Positions 1 to 12,228 of a stretch of DNA of 32,500 nucleotides are shown here, one piece after another (the first letter of the stretch is position 1; each line of letters starts with the position of its first letter). The stretch is from Trachelipus rathkii (Eukaryota; Arthropoda; Malacostraca; Isopoda; Trachelipodidae): assembly GCA_015478945.1 (NCBI GenBank), contig JABUQX010126097.1, forward strand, positions 1 to 32,500, given 5' to 3'. A program made the translations under genes and the position numbers. The notes below the pieces were generated by a model, which ran no database searches, had not been told where the DNA came from, and saw only the letters and a list, made by a program, of their open reading frames with translations.

Positions 1-123
1 TTATATTATATATATATTATATATATATATATTATATAATATATATATATAATATATATATATATATATTATATATTATATATTAATAATATATTATATA
101 ATTATTTAATATATATACTATAT
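1..123. repeat. (TA)n microsatellite, imperfect
   Basis: Almost pure alternating T and A with occasional phase slips (TATTA, TAATA). It continues off the left edge, so its true length is unknown. It matches the other TA blocks that separate more complex islands in this window. Confidence 0.9.
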
Positions 124-1090
124 GATTAGACTCTGAAGGTAGGTGAACAGCAAACAAGGAAAGAGAAAGGAAAATCAGTAAAGAAAAGGAACAAGATGAA
201 GAAGTAGAATCAGAAGGGCTGCAAATCTTGCCACTTATCTGAAAGTCTGACTAAGCTATGGGTTGTGGATAGATAAGTTGTGTTATCTTTGTGAAAAGGA
301 AATTTTGAAATTGCAGTTAAAGATTAGTGAAAGCTTTGTGAGAATAAAACTTTAATAGATAAAATTAATTTAAGCTTTTAGCATTAAAAATAACTATTTC
401 TTTTCCTAATTTAAATTAGCAAAATAAATGAGAAATTCGAACTTTATTATGAATACTTCAAAGACAATATTATTGATCAAATAAAATCTGATTTTGGTTG
501 TAAACTGCGGTTATGACGCTCTCGATCTCTTCTTTCATGCTCAACAAAGAGGCTGCTATAATATGCATGGTTGCTAGGATTTGGAATTCACTCAACAAAT
601 CTACTACTACTAATAATGTGTAATATGATAAAACTAGTGTATGATAAAGTGAATGTATATTTGTGCTTAATCAATTAATAATAATAATAATATTAATAAA
701 TAATAATACTTTATAGATTATAATTCTTTAAGCATAATAGTATAAATGTTCCCAATGTTCATCCTAATAGTAAAAGAAATAATAAATGTTAAAAGTAATA
801 TAATATAATAATAATAAATATAAGAATAATAAGAATAGTATAATAAAATATATATAATATAATATAATAATATAAAATATAAAAAATAAATTATTAATAA
901 AAGTGTAAAGAATAGTCGTGTAATATTGCGTGTAGTATTAACTGTATCGATATATTTGTGCAGTAATAGTAATGATTTTTAATGAGTTCAGGTTACGATA
1001 TTTGTCTTTGATACTATTATGTTTGTTTCTGGTATTATATATTATGATATATTTTTTCTTTTAATTTATATTTATTTCATAAATAATTAG
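124..1090. other. AT-rich unique DNA, no gene seen
   Basis: No convincing gene. The first 100 bases are purine-rich on the plus strand and hold a short open stretch of about 32 codons, rich in Lys and Glu and ending at a TGA near 242; it has no supported start or splice sites. From about 675 to 910 the sequence is low-complexity AATAAT/TAATAT. Confidence 0.6.
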
Positions 1091-1254
1091 GTCCGGTATT
1101 CACTGTTAGACACTCCAAACCAACAGGTCCCAGGTTCGTAATCCGCCCGGGGAGACATGTGAGCTATTCTTCTTGCGTTAGTCGGTCCTGCTCGACGTAT
1201 TGAGTACACCCCCTCCTAGATTAGGGCTCTGCCCGTGAGCGCGTTCTTTTCTTC

Positions 1255-1284
<30 letters not shown>
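1091..1284 (+). mobile_element. tRNA-derived SINE with poly(A) tail
   Basis: The head resembles a tRNA gene. An A-box-like stretch at 1095-1112 (GGTATTCACTGTTAGACA) is followed by a B-box-like GGTTCGTAATCC at 1133-1144, and the ends GTCCGGT and CCCGGGGAG could have formed an acceptor stem. A tRNA-unrelated body of about 100 bp ends in TTTTCTTCGT and a run of 28 A at 1257-1284. RNA polymerase III would transcribe such an element from the internal boxes, and a LINE would supply reverse transcription. The B box carries an inserted T relative to the usual GGTTCGAATCC, so this copy is probably inactive. Target-site duplications cannot be judged because both flanks are AT-rich. Confidence 0.72.
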
Positions 1285-1285
<1 letters not shown>

Positions 1286-1415
1286 AAATATATATGTATA
1301 TATATATATATACTAAAGTATTATATTATTATATCATATATATATATATAATATAATATATATAGAATAAATATACAAATATATAATAAATATATAAATA
1401 CAATCTTTAGATTTT

Positions 1416-1453
<38 letters not shown>

Positions 1454-1778
1454 TTTATAGAATTATATATATAATATATATATATAGATAATATTAATAT
1501 ATATATATTTGTAATAAATATAATATATATATTATATAATTATATATTATTTATTAATTATATAATATATATATATATTATATATTATATATATTATATA
1601 TATATAAATATTATATATATAATATATATATTATAAAGATATATATAATATATATATTATTATATAATAAAATAATATATCCTAATTATATATATATAGA
1701 GAATATATTATATATTAAATATATTATATATATATATATAATATTATATATTATATATATATATATATGATATATATT
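1285..1778. repeat. AT/TA microsatellite block
   Basis: About 490 bp of TA-alternating sequence broken by AAATA and TTATA phase slips. It starts directly after the poly(A) tail of the SINE, so it could have grown from that tail. No coding potential. Confidence 0.85.
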
Positions 1779-1879
1779 TCTTTTCAATTGAGTCAATTCA
1801 AGCCTTGATTATAATTTCTTTAAAAACCCAAAAGAAAATAATGAATTAGTCCTCGCGGGCATCCGCTTCCACTCGACTA

Positions 1880-4525
1880 TAGTTTCTGCACTGTTGAGAA
1901 TTGTGCTGTAGACTTTCTGGCAATAAATTTTTCACTAAAAATTTTTTAGAAAACATTTCAGCCCAGAATCCAGTTATCGCGTTTGCATACTCGGCTGCGG
2001 CTCCAGCGGATCCGGAGCTGGATCGACTTAAGGTTCTCATATTTGAAATTGTTAGCACGATCTACTGGCAATAACTTTCACAAACAAAAAAAAAAAATAT
2101 TTCATAGGGCAAATATACCAGCAATCCCGGCTTCGTTCGACTCGTCCGAGTCCCAAGTTTCTGCACTATTGACATTGTCAACCAGTATTCCGGGCCAAAA
2201 TTTTCATCTAAAAAAAATTTCTTTAAAAAATTTAAAAAAGATTCGGCTCTAACTCCGGCTCCAGTTCTGACTCGCGGATCCGGATCCGACGAAGTTTTTG
2301 ATCTATTGAAAATTAGTCAAGCAAGCTTGTGACAAAATTCTCAACTAAAAATATTCTTGAAAAATATTTATAAGCAAGATTCCCGGCACCGATCCGACGC
2401 CGATCTGCTCCGATCGACGCCGGACTGTCCGTCGGAATCCATCAAAGGTTCCTTGCCACTATTGAAATTGTTCACGCACATCTCTTTCAATAAATTTTTC
2501 ACCTAAAAAAAAAAATTTTTTAAAAAAAATTTCACCAGGACCCGGCTCCGGTGTCGCTTCGGATCCAGACTAAGGTTTCTGTAACTAATTGAAAATTGTA
2601 ACACGTCTTTGCCAATACATTTTCGCCAAAAGGATATTTTTGAAAGAAATTAATACCCAGGTCGCGGCTCCGGCTCACGGCTCCGACACCGGCTCCGAGT
2701 TCGGCTTCGCCTTCGGATCTGACTAAGTTTTCTGCACTATTTGAAAATTGTTTAGACTTCTGTCTATCAATCATTTTTCACAAAATATGTTTCGAAAAAA
2801 CTACTCCGACATCGACTTCGACTCGGCTGCGAATCCGGCATCGATAAAAGATTCCTCACTATTTAAAAATTTGTTTCAGCAAGTCTTCTGAAATAAATTA
2901 TCTCATCTAAGAAAATTATTCTCTTGAAAAATTTTACCAAGAAAAGCTCCGAATCTGGATCAGAAACCGACTAAAGGCTTCGCACTATTTAAATTTGTTT
3001 TCTGTCAGTATGCCATAAATTTCACCTAAAAAAATATTTCTTGAAAAAACATTATACCCAACCGGCTCCGCTTCCGGCTCCGGCTCCGATCCGACTAAAG
3101 GTCTAACTATTTTTTGAATTGTTCAGCTTTTCTTTTGACAATAAAAATTTTCACCTAAAAAATATTTTATCGAAAAAATATACTCTGGCTCCGATTCCAT
3201 TCTGCGACTTCACGGGTCGGCTCGACTCCAATATGGATCGATTAGGATTCTGCACTATTTGAAAATTGGTCAACAAGTCTTCTGGCAATAATTTTTCATC
3301 TAAGAAATATTTCTTGAAAATATTATTTACAAAATTCCGGCTCTGACATCGGATCCGGATCCGGATTCCCGGACCTGCAAGGTTGCTGCATATTAAATTG
3401 TTCAGTGAGTTCTTCTTGCATTAAAATTTCCACCAAAAAATATTTTTGAAAAAAAATTCATACCCAGGTTCCGCGTCCGCCCCGATCGGCACCGTCACCG
3501 GCCGGCTCCGGCCCACCTTCGGCGGGATCGGACTAGATATCTGCACTATTTGAAAATGTTTAGCACGAACTTCTGGCATAAATTTTTCACTACAAAAATT
3601 ATCTTCTTGAAAAACATTACCTATACATGACCGGCTCTAACTCTGGTCCACTTCGAATCCGGCCCGAGTGAATCAAGATCTGTTAAATCCGTATTTAGAA
3701 ATCTTTCGAGCTCGCTGGAGCGAGATTTTTCATCCTAAAAATTTAAGAAAAAAAAAAAATTTAACCCAAAAGACAACTCCGGCACCGGCTCCGGATCCGG
3801 ATCCATCAAGTATTCTGCACTATTTGAAAAATTTTTTACATCTTCTTCAACCTTTTTCTGAGGAATTATTTCGAAAGTTAAATAAACTACGGTACGTCTG
3901 ACTTCGGCTCCCACTTCGACCCGGCTTCGACTCCGGATCCGATCCGACTAAGGATTCTACATGAAATTGTTCAGCACGTCTTTCGGCATTAAATTTTTCA
4001 CCAAAAAAAAATATTTTTTGAAAAAAAATTCCAGTCCAGGCCGGCTCCGCTTCGCTCCGGCTCCACTCACGCTTCGGCTCGGATCTGACTAAGGTTTCGG
4101 TACATTTGAAAATTGTTCAGTACCTCTTCTGGCATTAAATTTTTCACCTAGAAAAATAATTTTAGAAAAAATCATACCTAGGATCCGCTCGCTCCGGCTC
4201 CGGCTCGGCTTCGGCTTTCGGCTCAATTCGGCTTCAGTTCCGGATCCGAATAAGTTTCTGCACTATTTGAAAATGTTCAGCAAGTCTTCTGAAAAAAATT
4301 TTTATTATGAAAAAAAATCAACTCCGGCTCGCTCCAGGCATCCGGCTCGAGCTTCGGATTCCGGATGCGGATCGGGATCCCGATATATCTGTACTATTTG
4401 AAAATTGTTCAGCACATCTTCTGCCAAAATTCATCTAAAAAAAATTATTCATGAAAAAAAATTTATACCCAGGCTGACTCTGGCTCCAGCTCCGGTCCGG
4501 CTCCTGCTCCGGCTCATATTACTTG
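1880..4525. repeat. Composite satellite, ~19 units of ~139 bp
   Basis: Each unit has two modules. The AT-rich module reads roughly TTTCTGCACTATTTGAAAAT, then TGTTCAGCACGTCTTCTGGC, then AATAAATTTTTCACCTAAAA, then an A-rich stretch and TACCCAGG. The GC-rich module is made of CCGGCTC, CCGGATC and TCGGCTTCGG hexamer-like steps and ends in GATCCGACTAAGG. Unit starts fall near 1883, 2033, 2158, 2296, 2449, 2576, 2727, 2850, 2977, 3102, 3248, 3382, 3539, 3682, 3812, 3953, 4096, 4254 and 4388, spaced 123-158 bp. The GC module varies most in length. Units differ by many indels, so short frames rich in Gly/Ser/Ala/Pro are by-products, not genes. Confidence 0.88.
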
Positions 4526-4862
4526 ACTGAGTAAATCCGAAGAATGAGCTAGAGGCTTGAGATATGAAAAAAAAATTAGATTTTATTATAAGTCACTGAA
4601 ATTACATTTTTGATCATAAACCTGGAATTGCAAATTAGTCTAGAATTGAATTTTTAGGTTCGGAACCTTCTCTAAATTAAATATTCTGTTTCTAAAAAAC
4701 ATTTTGGGAATGATTTGTAAATAAGAATCATTCATAATGATGTTCACGAGGAATTTTTCTACTAATTTAGATTATAATAAAAAAATAATGTGAAATTTTG
4801 ATTTTGCTTTCAACGTTAGGGAGTCTAGTTATGAAGTCCCCCTTAAGAACAGAAGAAAAGCT

Positions 4863-4890
4863 GTTGGTGGTGGTGGTGGTGGTAGTGGTG
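4863..4890. repeat. (GGT)n trinucleotide repeat
   Basis: A short GTTGGTGGTGGTGG-type run with one AGT interruption. It lies in non-coding DNA. Confidence 0.85.
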
Positions 4891-5323
4891 ATGAACATTG
4901 AAAACTCCTAAAATGATGGTTTCAAAAAACGGAGAAGAAGGGAGAATGCCGTCTAATTTTGGGTATAGAATGTCGAAGAATTTATGATAGTCAGAAAGAA
5001 GAGTTTGGAAATAAGCAAAGTGAATAAAAGAAATTAGTCATAAAGTGAAAAATTCGGAAGACTCTAAATTAGAAACACGAAAACAAACAAATGTCGTTGC
5101 GCAATATGCAGAATATCCGCATTTGACTGACTGTTGAAGATAGAGTGAGTAGGAATGAACATAGTGAGGTTTAGCTATCTGAGCGCCCAAGCCTGTGAGT
5201 TTCGGTCAAGGACAAAACGTGTGTTCTACGGGAAGAGAAGTGGTGTTTCTCAAATGAAAATTAGAATAAGAACCGCGGCACTAATCCCCATCACAGGAGG
5301 CCATCAAACCCCAATATGAGTAT

Positions 5324-5459
5324 GGGCAGGAGAGGGCGAGGGTATTGTTTGGAGTATCAATGCAGCCTCTCCAAACACTCTCTGAGGTGATGGGCAGGAG
5401 AGGGCGAGGGGTATTGTTTGGAGTATCAATGCAGCCTCTCTAAGCAACTTTGAGGCAGG
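5324..5459. repeat. 68-bp direct tandem duplication
   Basis: The words GGGCAGGAGAGGGCGAGG, TATTGTTTGGAGTATCAATG and CAGCCTCTC occur twice in order, starting at 5324 and 5392. Copy 2 carries one extra G in its G run and diverges in its last 20 bases. The high identity elsewhere suggests a fairly recent duplication. Confidence 0.9.
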
Positions 5460-5502
5460 CTTAGTTTTCGTTATTTTATGAGCTTTTTGTAAAGGAAAAA
5501 AG

Positions 5503-5538
5503 TTATTTAAAAGAATAAAGTTATTTAAAAGAATAAAG
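5503..5538. repeat. 18-bp perfect tandem duplication
   Basis: TTATTTAAAAGAATAAAG occurs twice head to tail, at 5503-5520 and 5521-5538, with no mismatch. Confidence 0.9.
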
Positions 5539-6214
5539 ACAACAGTGATTGTAATTCTTTGGGGAGGTGAATAAGGGGAGAGTAGTGAGAGTGTCCACTA
5601 TATTACAGGGTTGATGATAGAATACTCATCCAATAGAACCCAAAAAAGCCTACCAAATAGACCCCCACTTAAACTACCCAATAAAACCCACCTGTAATAT
5701 TTTGCTTATAATTTTTGTAATTTAGAGAAAAATAACGACTAATAATAGAATTTAATAAATGTACAGTTTATTATGCAGTATATAAGTTACTATTTATCAC
5801 TGCAATAATAATTTTGCACCTGTGGTTGCCAGGATAAGATTGGATTCTTAAATGTATTTAAACATAATTAATTATGAAACTCTCAATATCAATCAAAAGA
5901 TTAAAAATATGAAAACATTTATTCTTTAAAATAGTGACAATAAAATTCTTTTTTATTATATAATGACTAATAAATATCCAAATTAAAGTTCATTTCATAA
6001 TTCTTTGTATACTTTGACGAGCTTCAGCTCCTTTTCAGCTCCTTGGTTGCTTCTCAGTTTATCATACAGAGGACTAAATGTTCATATCATCTAAGCTGAC
6101 TCTGAACTTGCGACCCCTAAAGAATTGTCACATAAAAATTTACAAACGCCTAAGAGATTAACTCGCGAATCAAAGGGACAAGACTTCGATCTCGCTTCCG
6201 GATCCTAAGTAGGG

Positions 6215-6300
6215 ATTACCTAGAGTAGTTCCCTCTTAGAGAATTTCCTAGAGTAGCTCTCTCCTAAAGCAATTATCTAAAGTAGTTCCCTCCTAGAATT
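6215..6300. repeat. 28-29-bp tandem repeat, three units
   Basis: Three adjacent units start at 6215, 6243 and 6272. Each follows the pattern ATTxCCTAGAGTAGTTCCCT followed by CxTAGAxx. They differ by a few substitutions, as in an old triplication. Confidence 0.75.
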
Positions 6301-6450
6301 GGGCAACCGCATGTGAGCCTGAAAATGTTCAAGCTCTCTTTAAAAAAATATGGAGCGCGCATACCTTTTTTATTTTTACTAATGGAACTTTTTATCTGTT
6401 ATGCATTTTTGAATTTAGTGGCTTCACGCTGGAAAGATTCCATTTTAAGT

Positions 6451-6625
6451 AATATATACACATAATATATATATATATATATAAATATATATACATCTAC
6501 ATGCACATCTCTAACATATTAGCTAAATATATATATTATATATATTATATATATATATTATATATTTATATATATAATAATATTATATATTATATATAAT
6601 ATATTATATAGAGTATTATATTATT
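6451..6625. repeat. TA microsatellite block
   Basis: About 170 bp of imperfect TA repeat, with a short less-repetitive stretch near 6492-6525. It marks the left edge of the G-skewed tract that follows. Confidence 0.85.
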
Positions 6626-9600
6626 AGTATGATAGTGGACTTGTGATTGAGTTTTGAATTGAGTGTGTCAAACAATGACCAAGGAATAGGTTATTTTGGA
6701 TGAGATTAGATAGTTATAGTTATTATGAGCAAAGTAAAGAGAGGAATAATAGAGTAGGTAATAGAGTGTAGTATAAGTTGAGAATGGTTAAATTATCTGT
6801 AATAGGTATATAATAGTTATGAATAAATTACTGATGTGAAATTGAATCGTCTAATAAACGGATTAGGCAGTTATTTTTTGATATTGATTGGATTTTACTT
6901 GAAGTTGTTGTAATATAAGTACTACGTTATTGAGAGGGTATATATAAGTAGTTACGAGTGGATTGAAAAGTATAGAGAGCGAGTAATTAGTTTTAACCCC
7001 TATTAATAAAGGGTTAAGGGTAGATAAAATAGGGAACTATGTATAAAATTATAGTAGGGGATTAATTTAGTATTATTTATATGGTGGAGGTGTTTTAATA
7101 TTGCGTAATATATTTTAAATATGAATGTGTGGGGTTTATTGATGTTGACCTCGAAGCCCGCATTGCGCTGATTTAGGTAATGAGATGCTGTACGGAAACA
7201 GTGTTTATGATGGTGATAGAACAAGGCGCGTTTTTGAGGTAAGTGTGATAGGGATCTGTTATGATGATGATGCAGAGATACAATTAAGTGACAATTGATG
7301 AGCAAAAAGATGATTAGAGAAACATAGACGGGAAGTAGGTGAGGAGGAGTAAAAAATGATGTATTAAGTTTTATGGGAGTTTAAATAGCCGAGAACACCC
7401 GCAGTTTGGGAAAGAGAATGACAGTGGGGGTAGTTGATAGGGTTTAACATAAGAGGGAGGAGCTCTATGGACAAGTTATATGGAGAGGGGCTTTTATACA
7501 TCAGATTAGTGAGTGTCCGCTGGGATAGGAACATTATACTGGAGGGATATCGAAAAGAAGTATGATAGCAAAATGAAAGGAGTAGATTGCCATGCTACAA
7601 GTGTAAATGAATTTGGGTAATGAGATGCTTTACCCCTGAGTGTGTCTATAGAGAAGACCGTGTGGATGTGAGGTAGATGTTGTAGGATGAGGTATAAATA
7701 GCTCCGCAGGTTGAAAAGTCCCCTGAGGGTCTAGACCCATTTGTATCCTCGATCTTAGATTAGTTGTTAGTATACAATTTGTATATGGATGGGTTATGGA
7801 AAGTATTTTAAGATTAAATTGATGGTGGTGGGGCGTTGTACAGAGGTATATTTGGGATTTGCTAGAATGATGGAAAGAGAATGGAAGATAAGTGGGAGTT
7901 GGAGTGTGTGTCTGGGGCACCGATACCACTGTATATATATAGCAGGGATAGAGTTGTGAGTATGTTTGGCCCAATGTGGGGTATATTAGTGACCCAGTCA
8001 CTCAGTGGTGAAGCTGGATGAAGAGAAATTGTGTAAATGGAAATACGCCCATTGAATAAGGCTGGATGGAGTTTCTTTACTACATCCAAACTAATCTCCT
8101 GGCTCAAATTATCAAGAACGGAGGGAAGTGGTTTAATTGAGGGAATTTTTTGGAAGGTTGTGGTACCACTTTCGCTATGACACTCAGATGGTTGTGATAG
8201 AATGAACAGTAGGGTAATTAGTTATACCTAGTGAGAATATGAGATCTACCTAGTTTGTAGGTTTTCCCAGTAATAGTATATCCACTTTATATATAGCCAT
8301 AAGAGTGACTCGGTGTGAAACGCGTGCGTAAAGTGGGAGCCAGAGGAATTTGACTAGCTAATTAAATAAATATATACAAGGTGAAAAATATAGAAAAAAT
8401 GAAAATTATTGAGACTCTTTGTAATCTGGTATAACTGTCGTATATGTTATAGAGGCCGAAAGATATAATTGCTCAGTAATAATTAATTATTACCGGGAGT
8501 TTTTATATAATATTTAAATTGGATGAGTTCGAAGATTTTTGAGAACTGAAAAAGGGTTGGTTTGTGATTTGTTTTTAGTTAAAATTAAATCGAAATTTAT
8601 TTTGCAATAATGTTTGGAAAGCTTATTTGAAAATATACTAAGAGGCGTGAGCCTTTGATATTTTTGTAAAGTAGGTTCTGAACGTCGATTAGATTGGGAG
8701 AAGATTATAATTTATTTATTTAACGTATAAGGTTTATAGCCGGAAGATTGTGTAAACTACGTTCTCGAAGAAGACTGTAGTTGAGTGAGTGAGTATTTTC
8801 TGAAATGTGACAATTCATAGAATAATCCATAAATTTTCGGGAAGTGGACAGAGTATAAAGGAAAAAATATCGTCTGTGCGAATTTCAGCAGAACCGAATA
8901 AATGAAAACAAACTAGATAATTAACTAACATATATCTATTGTTGGTGATAACAGTAACATTAATTTATACCAGAATCATAGGCTCATCTAATAGACTTTC
9001 TTATAATTTAGTAACTAGCGGAGAAATGTTCATAGGGGAAAAGTTACTATATGAGAATAATAATAGATTAGATTAATTAATAAAATAATAATAATAATTA
9101 TATATAGAATGATATTTAATAGGATTAATAAGTAGAGATTGCTGAGAATAATATAAATAATTCAAAAGAATAAAGTTAGAAACCGAAAAGACTCATTACC
9201 TTGTCTCGGAGATTATTATACTAGCATACGAGCAAGTTAAAAAGGGAATTAGGTTATATGATTGAAATAATAATATATATGAGCAGATATGATAGGAACT
9301 AATTGGAGTGTGATTATAGTTATGTGCTTAATTAATCGTGGTACTTTACAACCAATTATGTAATTAAATTATAATTCCTGTGAATTTGGCCCTTAGACCC
9401 TGACATATACAGTGTGGAAGACCACAGCAAAAGGTAGATAGTTTGTCTCAATGACCAAGTGGAAGTGAGGAAAAGAAGTGAGGGATGATGTCCCAATAAT
9501 AAACTTGCCTTTTGTTCCTGCAAGTGAATCTCACGACCCTATACGTTTATATTGAAGCTTATACAACTATAGGTATAGGCTTGTGAGAAGCCACCATTTA

Positions 9601-10140
9601 AAGTACCATTCGGTAAAGCAAAGACATATGATGGATATAAGAAAGTGTAGGTATAAGGATTTTTTGAAATTTTATTGTTCACATGAGATAAAGGATGAGG
9701 TGAGAGTGACCACTGATCATGAGAGGGAAAGTTTAAGAGCATTGCCTCACACACCTAGAGAGATAGACTAATATGAGGTATTACGTCTATGAGAGCGCTA
9801 GCGTAAAGTTGAGCGAAATCTCATGACCCTCATGCCCACGTAGCCCGAAAATTAATGTATTATGTTGGGAGGATAGATACGCGAGCAAACATGTAATAAC
9901 AAACAATGTTTCTTGTTGTATAAACTCGCATTAATATCTCTCGACATAATATGATTGGTGTTTATAGAGAGATAATTGGCAGCAGTAGAAAATAGTTTCT
10001 CCCATTAGAGGATTGTAGTTAGGAAATAAGTATTGTGAGCTATAAAATGGCCAGGTGAATAAGGTTTGCCTGATAGTCCATAGAGAGATCATTCACAATC
10101 CCTGGGTTGGATGTAAATTCCGAATTGTGAGATGTTTGAA
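6626..10140. other. G-skewed, gene-less tract of ~3.5 kb
   Basis: The plus strand is rich in G and poor in C for most of this stretch. Hand counts give G:C of 16:4 in 6661-6720, 20:2 in 7321-7380 and 25:4 in 7861-7920; the skew weakens but persists near 10021-10080 (16:8). The open frames in it, mostly on the minus strand, are short and rich in His, Ser, Thr, Pro and Tyr, as expected from a strand poor in G. None matches a family I know. A word GGTAATGAGATGCT recurs at about 7173 and 7617. The block is bounded on the left by TA microsatellite and fades into AT-rich DNA on the right. Confidence 0.5.
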
Positions 10141-12228
10141 CAACTATATTTAATATATAATATATTATATAATATTTCAGTTTATTATTATTATTATTAT
10201 TATTTTATTAATTTATTTTTAAATTTGAATATAATTTATTTTAGATTTAATAATTATATTCCAACTATTACCGTTATTATTATATCTGATTTTTTTTAAA
10301 GTTAATTGTAGATAGACTTGTTTAAAAGCAAACTGAGTATCACAGTGACCTAATTAATTAATTTGAATTTTTTATATATTTTTATAATAAACAAATTCTT
10401 TATAATTTTTTAATATTATAGCCATTCCGTAAATGTGACATTGGATTATTAATATTTTATTTATATATTTATAGAGTTATAATATTTATATACATTAGTT
10501 ATAGACATTTAATTAAAAGTGGTGATTTATATTATATAAAAGAACTTAATATCATTTAAATGACAATTGTTTGAAATCACAATGAATTCGTTTAATTCTG
10601 AGGGATGGACGACTCTTGAAAATTCAAATTTTATGGATTGCGTTTACCCTACATTATGAACTTTCATATTTTAAATATTTGATATTTATTGATTCAGTCC
10701 AAAGTTTTGATACTTCGAACTCCTCAAGACTTTTCTTATTACTATATATATTTATAATTTCTAATTAATTGTTTTAATGCTACAAAAAAAAAAAAGTATT
10801 TAACGATTTTTTAATTTTAAATGTGCTCTTTAGAATAATGTTTATGGCAGATATATTATTTATTATAACCTATAACCGCTAACGTGAACTATTTTTTTTG
10901 ATGATCTTATTATGTCTAATAAAATTGCCTACCACTCTCCATTATATTCCACAATGTTCTGCCCTCAAAATCCAATGGGTTTACTTTTCCTTTCAGACGT
11001 TATTACCAACCTATTATAGCGCTTTATGCTTGCATTACTATGCATTTTAGGAAAGCTGAAATATTCTCTCAAGTTATAACTGCAAAAATAGAAATGAAAA
11101 CATCTGTCGCAAAAGCAATATAGCGCACCTCTACTGTTGTGAAAGAATTATGTCGCCATAGTGCTCACAAAAAGTATATGATTCCGTCCTTTTACAGCTA
11201 TTACTAGCACGCCAAAAAGAGAGGATGTAAGAGTATAAAAGATAGATAATAAACCAAACATCCGCAGCGGGCAAGGGAGAATTGCATAATGCCGTAATTA
11301 ATTGACTCATTAAAAATTCCCAATACAAACGTTAGCGACTCTAGAATGGGAGAGATATATACAAAGAAACGAGATCGTTAAGAACGTATTGAGAAGCGTA
11401 AGAATTGAAGCAGCAAGATAATATTGTTAATAATGGATCAAAAGTGATGATAACCCCGATCATGACTACAACCTTATTAATGATCGTGCGCGACCGAAAT
11501 CGAATTTAATATTAACATAGCCATTAGTAACAATAGTTTCTATGAATGAAATGTGTAATCAATATAGTATATTAAATATCAACTTCGTGGGTCCACATGT
11601 TCAGATTTTGAATATTATTCTCTGCAAGATAATTTGCTACAAAATTTTGTTACGATTTGTTATTTATCAAATTATTCAAAATAAACACTTATCAAAAATT
11701 TAAAATATATATTACGAAAATCAATATTAAATAATAAACTATTGCCTATATTTTTTCCTAACATTCTGCATAAGAGAGTAAAAGGGTTGTTCAGAATGAC
11801 CGTTAGTTAATGGTGATCCCCTAATTGTATTTGTCCAGAAAAGGCTATTTATTAGTAATGGACATAGACTAATATTAAAGGGAGGCTTTGCAAATGAACA
11901 CGATGGAAGAGGAAGGAAAGGGAATTTCAATGTTTACCACCACCGGAATACAAACAAACATTTAAAATATATAATATGCTTATGATATCTCATCTGTATC
12001 TGTAAAATAGATATCTGGTCACAATTATTCGTTCTCCTCACCAAATCCCTGACGAATGATAGCCTCTATAAAATAAATGACGGGAGGGAGCTACATATTG
12101 CATACATTGTGAGAAGGTAAAACAAAGCATTGCACTCATAACTACAAAAAATTCTTTCATAGGTGAAAACTACTCTCTACCACCAATCCTGACAATTCAT
12201 TAAAAGATGACTATTATCCCAGGACTCT
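10141..12228. other. AT-rich non-coding DNA
   Basis: No gene recognised. It holds a short (TTA)n run near 10182-10205, many A/T homopolymers, and ordinary AT-rich sequence without the strand skew of the tract to its left. The small frames at 11131-11328 and 11739-11930 (minus) show no family signature. Confidence 0.55.

Larger units (their letters stand above)
4526..6450. other. Non-coding region with small tandem repeats
   Basis: No gene recognised on either strand; stops are frequent in all frames. Apart from the small repeats listed separately, 4800-5300 is moderately purine-rich on the plus strand, and 5630-5695 is C-rich with repeated short CCAAT/AACCCA-like words. Confidence 0.55.

Noticed and set aside
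1846..3901. Gly/Ser/Ala/Pro-rich frames inside the satellite
   Set aside because: They arise from the CCGGCTC/CCGGATC hexamers; the frame changes from unit to unit, so no repeat protein is encoded.
7003..8107. Minus-strand frames rich in His, Pro, Ser and Thr
   Set aside because: Their composition follows from the G-poor minus strand; no family motif, and frames overlap one another out of phase.
6626..10140. Nuclear copy of mitochondrial DNA, suggested by the strand skew
   Set aside because: I looked for recognisable COX1, CYTB and ND peptides on the C-rich strand and found none. A translated search would be needed to exclude a very old copy.
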